A DNA stretch of 64,000 nucleotides from Gammaproteobacteria bacterium (GTDB lineage: Bacteria; Pseudomonadota; Gammaproteobacteria; Pseudomonadales; UBA5518): positions 620,001 to 684,000 of the forward strand of contig JADKDK010000002.1 in assembly GCA_016718385.1 (NCBI GenBank), given 5' to 3'. Position 1 is the stretch's first letter. Every line of letters starts with the position of its first letter. The position numbers and the translations under genes were made by a program. The notes beneath the pieces were generated by a model, which worked only from the letters and a program-made list of their open reading frames with translations, had not been told where the DNA came from and searched no databases. Positions 35,417-43,576 of this stretch are shown here, in pieces.

Positions 35417-37273
35417 TTACCGGGAGAGAACCAGACCGTCGAGATCGCCCCTGGAGCGCCAGTTTTCCAGAACCCGCATGAAGGCGTCCCAACCCGGGCC
35501 GTACAGTTCACCCAGGTAGAAGCGGTATCGCTCGTTGCCGTTCTCATCCACGTCGGGCTTGCCTTCGTTGTTGAAGTAGCTCGGGGTACAACTGGCAATC
35601 CACTCCGCCTTGTTCACCTCTGTTTCACGCATGTGCCTGATCCACGCGTCCTGGGCTTCCTTGCTGACTTCAGCAGCAAGGGCGCCGCGATCGAGCACTT
35701 CCTTGACGATGTAGAGCATGTGCTTGACCTGCTGCTCGAAGTTGTAGGTGAGCGTCGAGTTGAGGCCGCCCTGGTAATAGCCCGTCGTGAACAGGTTGGG
35801 GAATCCATGGGTCATCATGCCGTGCAGCGTCTTGTAGCTGCCGTTCCAGTTGTCGTACATGGACAACCCGCCACGCCCCTCGAAGACCGGTATTCCCCAG
35901 CGACGATCGAGGTCGCTGGTCACCTCGTAGCCGCTGGCAAAGAGCATGCAGTCCACCTCGTACTCCACACCGTTGGCCACGAAGCCGCTTTCCGTCATGC
36001 GCTGCACACCCTGCGTCTCCGACACATCGATAAGCTTCACATTGGGACGGTTGAAGGTCTGGTAGTACTCGTCATTCGACGTGGGCCGCTTGCACTGGTA
36101 GCGGTACCACGGCTTGAGAAGTTCCGCCGTTTCCTTGTCCTCGACAATGGCGTCGACCCGGCGGCGCAGGCGCTCCATCACACGGAAGTCCATTTCCTCG
36201 AAGCGGACGGCGAATTCCTCCGCCGTGAGCTCGGGCCAGCCCTGTTCCTCCTGTTCCGCCGACAGATTGCGGTTCACTTCGGTCCAGATATCGCAGATCA
36301 GGTCCTTCTCGCCCTTGCGGAACCGCTCGTTGGCGCCACGGTGAAAATTGTCACGGCGCTCCGCCTGCCAGCCCGGCTTCAGCGTCTTGACCCATTCGGG
36401 ATCGGTTTCCGAGTTTCTGCGCGAGTCCACACACGAAGGCGTACGCTGGAGCACATAGAACTGCTTCGCATACTTGCCGAGGTAGGGCACCAGCTGGATG
36501 GCTGTTGCGCCGGTACCGACAAGCGCAACACGCTTGTCTGCCAGCTTGTCCAGAATCGGGGATTTTTCGCAGCCGCCCGTGTAGTCGTAGTCCCAGCGCG
36601 CGGTGTGGAACATATGCCCCTTGAAGCCATGAATGCCGGGGATACCGGGCAGCTTGGGTATGTTCAGCAGCCCGTTGGCCATGATCACGAAGCGGGCGCG
36701 GATGTCGTCTCCCTGGCGTGTAGCGATCCGCCAGCGCTTGAGCTCCTCATCCCAGCGCAGCGACTCCACCATGGTGTGGAACAGCGCGTTTTCGTAGAGT
36801 TCGTACCTCTTCGCGATGCTCTGGGCGTATTCGCGGATCTCATGTCCATCGGTAAACTTCTTCGACGGCATGAAACCCGTTTCTTCGAGCAGGGGCAGAT
36901 AGCAGTAGGCATCGTTGTCGCACTGCAGACCGGGATAACGGTTCCAGTACCACACACCGCCGAAGTCACCGGCGTGATCGATGTGGCGGAAACTGGTGAG
37001 GCCGGATTTCCTGATGTGAACGCCCGCCGCGATGCCGGACCACCCGCCGCCGAGGACGGCGATATCGATTTCCTCGCAGACCGGTTTACGGGGAATGACC
37101 GGCGTGTAGGGGTCCGCTTCGTAAGCACCGGCGAAGTCGTCCACAGGACGGACATACTGCTCCTGGCCTTCCTTGCGAATGCGCCGGTCGCGCTCCTGGC
37201 GATACTTTGCCTTCAACGCTGGGATATCGATCTCTTCGGCCGAGGGCAAACCCGGCGATGTGGCGTTTATCAT
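35417..37273 (-). CDS. Flavin-containing Baeyer-Villiger-type monooxygenase
   Basis: A 618-residue class B flavoprotein. The FAD loop is LGGGWSG at residues 74-80, the NADPH loop VGTGATA is near residue 250, and the Baeyer-Villiger fingerprint appears as FKGHMFHTARWD. The N-terminal 60 residues form an extra helical region, as in larger BVMOs such as those for cyclic or steroid ketones. It would insert oxygen beside a ketone to give an ester or lactone. A palindrome, TCAACA-N4-TGTTGA, stands 59 bp before its start. The Rieske copy B gene starts 21 bp after its stop. Confidence 0.9.
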   Translation of the reverse strand: MINATSPGLPSAEEIDIPALKAKYRQERDRRIRKEGQEQYVRPVDDFAGAYEADPYTPVIPRKPVCEEIDIAVLGGGWSGIAAGVHIRKSGLTSFRHIDHAGDFGGVWYWNRYPGLQCDNDAYCYLPLLEETGFMPSKKFTDGHEIREYAQSIAKRYELYENALFHTMVESLRWDEELKRWRIATRQGDDIRARFVIMANGLLNIPKLPGIPGIHGFKGHMFHTARWDYDYTGGCEKSPILDKLADKRVALVGTGATAIQLVPYLGKYAKQFYVLQRTPSCVDSRRNSETDPEWVKTLKPGWQAERRDNFHRGANERFRKGEKDLICDIWTEVNRNLSAEQEEQGWPELTAEEFAVRFEEMDFRVMERLRRRVDAIVEDKETAELLKPWYRYQCKRPTSNDEYYQTFNRPNVKLIDVSETQGVQRMTESGFVANGVEYEVDCMLFASGYEVTSDLDRRWGIPVFEGRGGLSMYDNWNGSYKTLHGMMTHGFPNLFTTGYYQGGLNSTLTYNFEQQVKHMLYIVKEVLDRGALAAEVSKEAQDAWIRHMRETEVNKAEWIASCTPSYFNNEGKPDVDENGNERYRFYLGELYGPGWDAFMRVLENWRSRGDLDGLVLSR

Positions 37274-37331
37274 TTCCAGACTCCCGGGGCCCCGGCCCTT
37301 GACGCTGACGACTCAGGATCAAAATTTATAA

Positions 37332-37347
37332 TCAACAGCATTGTTGA
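37332..37347. promoter_or_regulatory. Palindrome TCAACA-GCAT-TGTTGA upstream of the monooxygenase operon
   Basis: Perfect 6-base arms around a 4-base spacer in the 144-bp gap between the minus-strand genes at 37273 and 37418. The flanks are AT-rich (AAATTTATAA to the left, ACTAGTAAAC to the right), as expected of a promoter. A related TCAAC-N3-GTTGA site occurs at 38395-38407 in the next promoter gap, so both may answer to one unidentified regulator. Confidence 0.45.
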
Positions 37348-37417
37348 CTAGTAAACATCGATTGGCCGTCCGAATCAAGTACCGCGTTGAATATGCATGC
37401 GGATTCCCGCCTATTGC

Positions 37418-38257
37418 TCAGACGATCGGCTCCTCCCCCTCCGTCTTGGTGCGATGCAGCAGCCGCCCGCAATCGGGGTCATACGGCATGGCGCGGTGCA
37501 TCGTGCCGGTGTTGTCCCACATGACCGCGTCGCCCACCGACCATTCATGGCTGTAAACGAACCGCGGCTGCGTCGCCCAATCGCGAAGACGGACCAGCAA
37601 CCTCGTGCTCTGCGTCGGGTTCATGTCGATTACGTGATGAGCGGTACAGCCCAGCACCAGCGATTTGCGGCCCGAGCGGTGCTTCCACACCAGCGGCAAC
37701 TCGACCTCGCCGATCCTGATCATCTCCTCGAGCTTGGCGTAGCTCGGCTCCGGCTCGTAGTAGAACAGCGAGGTCCAGGCAGAGTGCATCGCTCTCAGCC
37801 CTTCGATCTGCTTCTTTTCTTCTTCCGGCAACAAGTCATATGCGGCGTAGGTATTGCAGAACTCGGTATTTCCGCCCCAAGTGGGGAGCACCTTGCTGGT
37901 GAGGATCGCAACACCGATCGGCACCTTGTTCATCGTACCGTCGGCGTGCCAGTAGAGCGAACCCTTGAGATACTCGGACTTCTGGTTGAGTGACTTGTCC
38001 AGCGTGATGTTGTAGACCTCCTGCCCTTCCATCTCTGTCAGGAATCTACCCATCGTCCTGGTGAAGGCAATCTGCTCTTCATCGCTGAAGTTGATCTGCG
38101 GAAAGACAATGACTCCCCGACGCTCGAGCAACTCGCGCAGATCGGCCGCATATTCGCCGCTCAACAAGGCCGCCTTGTCGAGATGCACCTTGCTGCCGAT
38201 CAGGAGCGAGATGTCCGTGGCATGGAGCGCTTCGAGAGTGGCGGTGGCAGTGGTCAT
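37418..38257 (-). CDS. TauD/TfdA-family Fe(II)/2-oxoglutarate dioxygenase, copy 2
   Basis: A 279-residue dioxygenase strongly similar to the one at 5134-5967. The iron ligands are H104 and D106 (WHADGT) and the His of GTMHR near residue 253; an Arg in GRLLHRT would bind 2-oxoglutarate. Shared blocks include RELLERRGVIVFPQI, NTEFCNTYAAYD and SLVLGCTAHHV. It is divergent from the Rieske copy A paralogue at 38555. A TauD gene and this Rieske type therefore occur together twice in the window, here and at 5134-9830. The two enzymes may act in succession on one substrate. Confidence 0.9.
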   Translation of the reverse strand: MTTATATLEALHATDISLLIGSKVHLDKAALLSGEYAADLRELLERRGVIVFPQINFSDEEQIAFTRTMGRFLTEMEGQEVYNITLDKSLNQKSEYLKGSLYWHADGTMNKVPIGVAILTSKVLPTWGGNTEFCNTYAAYDLLPEEEKKQIEGLRAMHSAWTSLFYYEPEPSYAKLEEMIRIGEVELPLVWKHRSGRKSLVLGCTAHHVIDMNPTQSTRLLVRLRDWATQPRFVYSHEWSVGDAVMWDNTGTMHRAMPYDPDCGRLLHRTKTEGEEPIV

Positions 38258-38340
38258 GGTTAGTTTCCTCCGGGATATTGACCTACGAACTGACAGGCGG
38301 CGGGAGATCCACGCAGGTGCGCGGGGCGAGAAAAACCGGG

Positions 38341-38407
38341 TCCCTGAACAGGGATCACCGCGCGCACGCGCCTGGAAAATCGGCGCTTACTTATTCAACA
38401 TCGTTGA
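38341..38407. promoter_or_regulatory. Divergent promoter region with two inverted repeats
   Basis: The 297-bp gap between TauD copy 2 and the Rieske gene at 38555 contains TCCCTG-AA-CAGGGA (38341-38354), a perfect 6-base inverted repeat, and TCAAC-ATC-GTTGA (38395-38407). The second resembles the half-sites of the palindrome at 37332-37347. Its AT-rich flank TTATTCAAC and TTAATACC suggests a promoter. No coding sequence was found in the gap. Confidence 0.4.
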
Positions 38408-38554
38408 TTAATACCATGAGCCAAGCCACGTACGCCAGCATTGATCCAGATCAACGACCACGTGTCATTCAACTGCCTAGGATGCCGGCGAGTTGCCCGA
38501 AAACAAGCGTCCAAAGACGCGGATCACCGAGTGTTCCTACAACAGGAAAATGCC

Positions 38555-39964
38555 ATGAGCGCCGCTTCTCCCACCACGATTGCGACAGATCCCGCACGTT
38601 CCACGGCAGCAAGCAACGATTGGCCCGCGCTCTGGCAGACGTTGTCGCAGGGCGTCGGCGTCGGCCGCTACACCGACCCGCAATTCACCCGGCTCGAGTT
38701 CGAGAAGCTGTGGAGCCGCGTCTGGCAGGTCGCCGCACGAATCGACGAGATCCCGGAACAGGGCGATTACACGACCTACAGGATCGGCGACCAGTCGATC
38801 CTGCTGGTCCGGGTGGACGAATCCACGATCAAGGCGTTCTACAACTTCTGCCCGCACCGCGGCACCACGCTCGGGCACGGATGCGGACACTTCGACGGTG
38901 GCAAGATCATCTGCCCCTACCATGGCTGGCGCTGGGATCTCCAGGGCAACATCAAGCTGGTTCTCGAGCGCAATGAATTCTGCGATGGCAAGCTGCAGGA
39001 TGGCGATGTCGCGATGCGCGAGGTTCATTCGCGGGTATTCGCGGGCTTCGTGTTCATCAACCTCGACCCGAACCCGGAATCGTTCGACGATTTCATCGCA
39101 CCGTTGCGCCAGTTCCTGGACGATATCGTGCTAGGCGACATGCGCCACATCTGGTGGAAGCGCACCGTCATTCCGTGCAACTGGAAAGTCGCCCAGGAAG
39201 CTTTCTACGAGGCTTATCACGTTTCCGCCACCCATCCGCAACTGGAAAAGGTCGGACGCGAGGTGGTTTACGGTGACCGTCCCGACGGCCCCATGATGTA
39301 CCGGGATCTGACCTACGATGCGTTCGAGCACGGACACGGCCAGTTCTACGGCGGCGACAAGACACCAATGGCTGGCCATGTGCAGGAGCCGAAGTCGACC
39401 GACGATCTGCTCGAGGAGATGGCGGCGCGCATGAATCTGACCGCCGAAGGGCTGGGCGCGATGATTCTCAAGGAGGACATCGAGCTGCTGCTGACGCTGC
39501 GCGGCAAGCACTTGCCGCCCGGAACGAATCTCGGTGCGGAGTACGTGCGCCTGCAGTACGAAACAGCGGCGAAGCTGAGCCGGCCGATGCCCAAGCCGAC
39601 ACCCGAGATCATCGGGCGCTGGGGCGGCGTGACCGTTGCGTTCCCGAACGTCCTGGTCCTGCTGCAAGCTGGCAGCGCGGCGCTCTACCGGGTTCTGCCG
39701 CACGCGACCGATCCCAACCAGTGCACGTTCGAGATTCGCTCCGTCAAGACCTATCCTGCAGGGGTGAAAACACCGCGCGCCGTCGTCGAGGACATCACCG
39801 ACCCCGAGCAGGTCGGGCTCATTCCGCGGCAGGATCTCGGCAATCTCCCGCGGGTACAGGAAGGCCTGCGCTCCACGGGCATGAGGCAGGCATGGTTGGC
39901 CTCGAACCAGGAAAAGCTGATCCTGAACATGCACCGCGAACTCGATCGCTACCTGCGGTCCTGA
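38555..39964 (+). CDS. Aromatic-ring-hydroxylating dioxygenase alpha subunit (Rieske), copy A paralogue
   Basis: A 469-residue Rieske oxygenase with CPHRGTTL and CPYHGWRW cluster motifs and the catalytic block NWKVAQEAFYEAYHVSATHP. The start at 38555 follows AGGAAAA by 5 bases; earlier in-frame codons lie in the promoter gap. It parallels the protein at 8430-9830 over its whole length, sharing GRYxDPxF, DKTPMAGHV-like and IPRQDLGN segments. An inverted repeat follows the stop and an NTF2-fold gene begins 130 bp downstream on the same strand. The alpha-plus-NTF2 order repeats that seen at 34016/33399 and 48025/47448. Confidence 0.92.
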   Translation: MSAASPTTIATDPARSTAASNDWPALWQTLSQGVGVGRYTDPQFTRLEFEKLWSRVWQVAARIDEIPEQGDYTTYRIGDQSILLVRVDESTIKAFYNFCPHRGTTLGHGCGHFDGGKIICPYHGWRWDLQGNIKLVLERNEFCDGKLQDGDVAMREVHSRVFAGFVFINLDPNPESFDDFIAPLRQFLDDIVLGDMRHIWWKRTVIPCNWKVAQEAFYEAYHVSATHPQLEKVGREVVYGDRPDGPMMYRDLTYDAFEHGHGQFYGGDKTPMAGHVQEPKSTDDLLEEMAARMNLTAEGLGAMILKEDIELLLTLRGKHLPPGTNLGAEYVRLQYETAAKLSRPMPKPTPEIIGRWGGVTVAFPNVLVLLQAGSAALYRVLPHATDPNQCTFEIRSVKTYPAGVKTPRAVVEDITDPEQVGLIPRQDLGNLPRVQEGLRSTGMRQAWLASNQEKLILNMHRELDRYLRS

Positions 39965-39970
39965 AATCCT

Positions 39971-39999
39971 GAGACGCAAGCGCGCGCTGCTTGCGTCTC
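39971..39999 (+). terminator. Strong hairpin after the Rieske gene
   Basis: GAGACGCAAGC and GCTTGCGTCTC form a perfect 11-bp stem with a 7-base loop, 7 bases after the stop. There is no T-run after it, so it may attenuate transcription or protect the mRNA end rather than terminate fully. The NTF2-fold gene downstream could still be read through. Confidence 0.55.
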
Positions 40000-40094
40000 G
40001 ACGCACGAGAGCACGCCGGTGAGCATGTTGGCTGTCGATGGCGGGCAAGGTGCAAGCCCGGCCGTTCGTGGCTGCCTGCGCAAGGACTGAGGCC

Positions 40095-40571
40095 ATGACC
40101 CATTCAGAACTGATGGCGCGGGAGGGCATCCGCCACACCATGGCCAGCTATACCATGGCCGGGGATCGGTTGCGGGCGGAGGATTTCACCGCCGTTTTTA
40201 CCGAGGATGCCATCCTGGAAACGGAAGGTGTGCCAGCGCAGGACGCCTTTCGTCACGTTGGCCGGCAGGCGATTCATGACTGGATCGCGCGCTGGCGGGC
40301 ACGACCGGCGGACGATCAAAGGCCGGTACACCAGGCGAGCTTTGTGCGGCATCATCTCGCGACCAGCCTGATCGAGCTTGTCGACGGGGAGACAGCCAAC
40401 GCCCGTACCTACTGGACTGCCTATACGGATATCGGCCCTGATCACTGCGGGTGCTATCTCGATCTGTTCCGGAAAGCTGGCGAGCGCTGGCTGATCGCTC
40501 ATCGAAGGATACGGCTGGACTGGCGGTCACCCCACAGCTTGATGTTCACAGCCATAGCAAGAACGAACTGA
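40095..40571 (+). CDS. SnoaL-like (NTF2-fold) protein downstream of a Rieske alpha gene
   Basis: A 158-residue NTF2-fold protein with IRHTMASYTMAGDRLRAEDF, then TAVFTEDAILETEG and the terminal sheet AGERWLIAHRRIRLDW. The start at ATG 40095 has GAGG 2 bases upstream, which is close, and AAGGA further up. It stands 130 bp after the Rieske gene at 38555 and 96 bp before the epimerase. The possible roles are a small isomerase or dehydratase, or a divergent beta-like partner of the Rieske alpha subunit. Confidence 0.8.
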   Translation: MTHSELMAREGIRHTMASYTMAGDRLRAEDFTAVFTEDAILETEGVPAQDAFRHVGRQAIHDWIARWRARPADDQRPVHQASFVRHHLATSLIELVDGETANARTYWTAYTDIGPDHCGCYLDLFRKAGERWLIAHRRIRLDWRSPHSLMFTAIARTN

Positions 40572-40667
40572 CGCCAGGAAGCCCGGACGAGACGCTCGAA
40601 GCGCACGCGCGACATGGCGCCATCACGCCACGATCCATTGACAAGTCATTCCCCGGTGGAGGTGGTT

Positions 40668-41576
40668 GTGCTCGAGGGCGAAAAGATCCTGATCACGGGG
40701 GCCACCGGGAAGATCGCGTTCCCCATCGCCCGGGCCCTGGCGGGGAACAACGAAGTATGGGGGGTGGCTCGCCTGCACGACGTCGCAGACCGCGCAAGAC
40801 TTGCCGGCGTCGGGGTGCACCCGCTGGCGCTCGATCTGTCTACTGGCGACTTCTCGTCGTTGCCCGATGATTTCAGCTATGTGTTCCACGCCGCCGTCGA
40901 TCCCGGCCAGGGCGGCTGGTCCCGGTGCATCAGGACCAATGCGTACTTGTCCGGCGATCTGCTCTACCACTGCCGTAGCGCGAAGGGCTTCGTGTTCTGC
41001 TCCACCGGATCGATCTACGGCTACCAGGGGCAGCGGCCACTCACCGAATCCGACCCGCCCGGGGTTCCGCTGCGCGCCAACTACAGTTTCTCGAAGGTCG
41101 CGGCCGAATCCGTGTGCACCTGGATTGCTACGCACTTCGGGATTCCGCTGACGATCATCCGTATCTGTTCCACTTATGGCCCGCTGGGTGGTGCGCCGGC
41201 CGACCGGCTCGAGGCGATCCTGCAGCGCAGGCCCATACGCCTCCATCCAGACAGGCCAAACAACTACAACCCGATCTACGAGGACGACTACGTCGAACTG
41301 GGCATTCGTGCCATGGAAGTGGCCGCGACACCGCCGCTCGTCGTGAACTGGGCTGGCAGCGAGACCGTCAGCATCGAGGACTACTGCAGCTATATGGGCG
41401 AGCTGGTCGGCATCGCACCGGTGTTCGAGTACACGCCAGAGGCACACACGCCACTGTGGCCAGACGTGACGCGCATGCACGAGGTGCTGGGCCGGACCAG
41501 GGTCCACTGGAGCGACGGCATGCGCCGCATGATCAAGGCTCTCCACCCGGAACTCGTGTTGAAGGGGGAGCAGTGA
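40668..41576 (+). CDS. NAD-dependent epimerase/dehydratase family protein
   Basis: An extended SDR of about 302 residues. The cofactor loop is ITGATGKIA near the N-terminus, STGSIYG carries the catalytic Ser, and YSFSK holds the Tyr-Lys pair. The start is taken as GTG 40668 because GGAGG lies 5 bases before it; an ATG at 40614 is in frame but lacks a site. In catabolic loci such proteins act as 3-beta-hydroxysteroid dehydrogenase/isomerase-like enzymes or sugar-independent dehydrogenases. The next gene starts one base after its stop, so they are coupled. Confidence 0.87.
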   Translation: MLEGEKILITGATGKIAFPIARALAGNNEVWGVARLHDVADRARLAGVGVHPLALDLSTGDFSSLPDDFSYVFHAAVDPGQGGWSRCIRTNAYLSGDLLYHCRSAKGFVFCSTGSIYGYQGQRPLTESDPPGVPLRANYSFSKVAAESVCTWIATHFGIPLTIIRICSTYGPLGGAPADRLEAILQRRPIRLHPDRPNNYNPIYEDDYVELGIRAMEVAATPPLVVNWAGSETVSIEDYCSYMGELVGIAPVFEYTPEAHTPLWPDVTRMHEVLGRTRVHWSDGMRRMIKALHPELVLKGEQ

Positions 41577-41577
41577 G

Positions 41578-42342
41578 ATGAACGATCCCCGCGACGGTTC
41601 TTCTGCCGGGTTCGTCGGCACGCCATCGGACGCGGTGCCGCAGATCCTCGCCGAGGGGCGCGGTGGCATAACGACCCTCTTCGTGTCGATGGCGCAACGT
41701 CATCCCGACGGCGCCGATGCGCAATACCTGCGCTGGCACACCCTGGATCACCGGCCGGAGCAACACCGCCTCGCCAGCGTGCGCGCGTCCCTGCGCGTTG
41801 TGTCGACGCCGGCTTGCCGCGCGGCGCGGGCGGCGAGCGACGGGCGCTTCGAGGCGATCGACCATGTCATGACCTATTTCTTCGCCGATATCGGCGGGCT
41901 CGACGAATTCAACAGACTCTCCAAGGCACTCTCGAGCGCCGGCCGGGTTCCGTTCGTGCTCCCGCCGGTGCAGCGCGGCGTCTACACCGTGGAGACCCGG
42001 ATCGCGGCGCCGCGAGCGAAGCTAGGCTCGGACGTGCTGCCGTGGTGCCCGGCGAAGGGGGTATACCTGCTCATCGAAGAGGGTGCGGCATCTGCGACTC
42101 GATTGGCGGATGTGCCCGGCGTCGCGGGTCTGTGGTCTGCCAGTTCCGTTCCAACGGACTTCTCCACTGCCGGGGGCGGACAGCAGATTATTTACTGCTT
42201 CCTCGACGACGACCCCGTGGCAACCGCCGGACGGCTGCGCCGGGTGCTGGAGCAGCGGTGGGCAGTGGCGGGAATCCAGCCGCTGCTTGCCGCACCGTTC
42301 TATCCCGTGGTCCCCTACGAGTGGAGTCGGCATCTGCCATGA
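41578..42342 (+). CDS. Uncharacterised protein, possible two-domain dimeric alpha/beta barrel
   Basis: A 254-residue protein not assigned to a named family. The N-terminal half has ITTLFVSMAQRHPDGADAQY, then LRWHTLDHRPEQHRL, a pattern resembling the EthD or Dabb ferredoxin-like fold in which YLRWH-x3-H lies at the helix. The second half repeats a similar sheet pattern (GVYLLIEEGAASATRL and QQIIYCFLDDDPVATAGRL). No membrane segment or signal peptide is present. It is coupled to the epimerase by a one-base gap and stops 77 bp before the intact insertion sequence. A cofactor-less role in ring oxidation is possible but unproven. Confidence 0.65.
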   Translation: MNDPRDGSSAGFVGTPSDAVPQILAEGRGGITTLFVSMAQRHPDGADAQYLRWHTLDHRPEQHRLASVRASLRVVSTPACRAARAASDGRFEAIDHVMTYFFADIGGLDEFNRLSKALSSAGRVPFVLPPVQRGVYTVETRIAAPRAKLGSDVLPWCPAKGVYLLIEEGAASATRLADVPGVAGLWSASSVPTDFSTAGGGQQIIYCFLDDDPVATAGRLRRVLEQRWAVAGIQPLLAAPFYPVVPYEWSRHLP

Positions 42343-42419
42343 GCGTTGACGACGAGCAGGCGCGAGCAGCGCATTCCTGCGGGCTTTGGGAACGCATGCG
42401 CCACCCATCCGAGAGCGCC

Positions 42420-43575
42420 TAGTGTATCGTTCCATAAATAACTTTACTCGTCTTCTGCGGTCCAACGGATATGATTGGACAGCGGAGGGCGCGGTAATGG
42501 CACGATCGATTCAGGTGACCGTCACGGCTGAGGAACGCTCGCAACTGGAAGCAATCTCGCGCTCGCGATCGTTGCCTCATGGTCTGGTGCGCAGGGCCCG
42601 GATCGTGCTCGGATCGGCCGACGGTATCGGTACCAACGAACTCGCCGATCAGCACCAGGTTAGCCGTCCCACGGTCAGCCTGTGGCGCAAGCGTTGGTGC
42701 GAAAGCGGGCTCGCCGGCCTGCACAGCGAGATGCGCCCTGGGCGTCCGCGAAGCATCGACGATGAGCGCGTGGCTGAACTGATAACGACCGTGCTCGACA
42801 ACAAGCCTAAGGCGACGACGCACTGGAGCGTGCGTTCGCTGGCGACAGAAACTGGGTTGTCGCCGACCTCGGTTCATCGCTACATCCGACTCTTCGGCTT
42901 GCAGCCGCATCGCAGCAAGAGCTTCAAGCTCTCGAATGATCCTTTCTTCGTCGAGAAGGTACGTGACATCGTCGGGCTCTACTTGAATCCGCCGGAAAAC
43001 GCCCTGGTTCTCTGTGTGGACGAAAAGAGCCAGTGCCAGGCGCTCGAACGCACCCAGCCCGTTCTTCCGATGGGACTTGGTTATGTCGAGGGCATTACTC
43101 ACGACTACGTCCGCCACGGTACGACAACGCTGTTCGCTGCCCTCGACGCAGCCAACGGGGAAGTGATCGCGCAATGCAAGAAGCGTCATCGGCACCAGGA
43201 ATTCCTCGCCTTCCTCGGTCATATCGACAAGAACGTGCCGCCCGATCTCGATGTGCATCTGATCTGCGACAACTATGCGACCCACAAGCATCCCAAGGTT
43301 CGTGCATGGCTGGCGCGACGGCCGCGCTATCACATGCATTACACCCCGACCTACGCCTCGTGGCTCAATCAGGTCGAACGCTGGTTCGGGCTCATCACCC
43401 AGCAAGCCATCCGACGCGGCTCGTTCAAAAGCGTCCCGGACCTCGTGAGTCGCATCAAACGCTACACCGAGCATTACAACCTCACGGCACGACCATTCGT
43501 CTGGACCGCCACAGCCGACTCGATACTCGCCAAGATCGAGCGACTGTGTAAAGTTATTGGCGGAACGCAACACTA
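42420..43575 (+). mobile_element. Intact IS630-family insertion sequence, copy 2
   Basis: The element core is 42422-43573 (1152 bp), flanked by TA at 42420-42421 and 43574-43575 within CTAG. The terminal inverted repeats are 26 bp (42422-42447 and 43548-43573) and match at 21 positions, beginning GTGT and ending ATAACTTTAC. It contains one full transposase gene. The left copy at 2181-3324 is in the opposite orientation, so both outer ends of the 41-kb interval are the transposase-stop ends. The insertion lies exactly at the stop codon of the VOC gene at 43573-44016. Confidence 0.95.
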
Positions 43576-43576
43576 G
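42497..43576 (+). CDS. IS630-family transposase
   Basis: A 359-residue DDE transposase. The N-terminal helix-turn-helix has ELADQHQVSRPTVSLWRKRW near residue 50, followed by a second winged region (ETGLSPTSVHRYIRLFGLQP). Catalytic residues are Asp in LCVDEKSQ, Asp in LICDNYATHK and Glu in SWLNQVERWFG. ATG 42497 is taken as the start; the frame is open back through the inverted repeat but has no site there. The stop TAG is made of the duplicated TA and the flanking G, so the gene is closed only when inserted at TAG. It could mobilise both copies. Confidence 0.94.
   Translation: MARSIQVTVTAEERSQLEAISRSRSLPHGLVRRARIVLGSADGIGTNELADQHQVSRPTVSLWRKRWCESGLAGLHSEMRPGRPRSIDDERVAELITTVLDNKPKATTHWSVRSLATETGLSPTSVHRYIRLFGLQPHRSKSFKLSNDPFFVEKVRDIVGLYLNPPENALVLCVDEKSQCQALERTQPVLPMGLGYVEGITHDYVRHGTTTLFAALDAANGEVIAQCKKRHRHQEFLAFLGHIDKNVPPDLDVHLICDNYATHKHPKVRAWLARRPRYHMHYTPTYASWLNQVERWFGLITQQAIRRGSFKSVPDLVSRIKRYTEHYNLTARPFVWTATADSILAKIERLCKVIGGTQH

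Noticed and set aside
35141..37351. Plus-strand open frame of 736 codons
   Set aside because: Antisense to the Baeyer-Villiger-type monooxygenase; no ribosome site or recognisable domain.
42339..42421. 27-codon frame overlapping the stop of the 254-residue protein and ending at the IS
   Set aside because: ATGA overlap looks attractive, but the product has no recognisable feature and the stop would be there even without the IS; not enough to call a gene.
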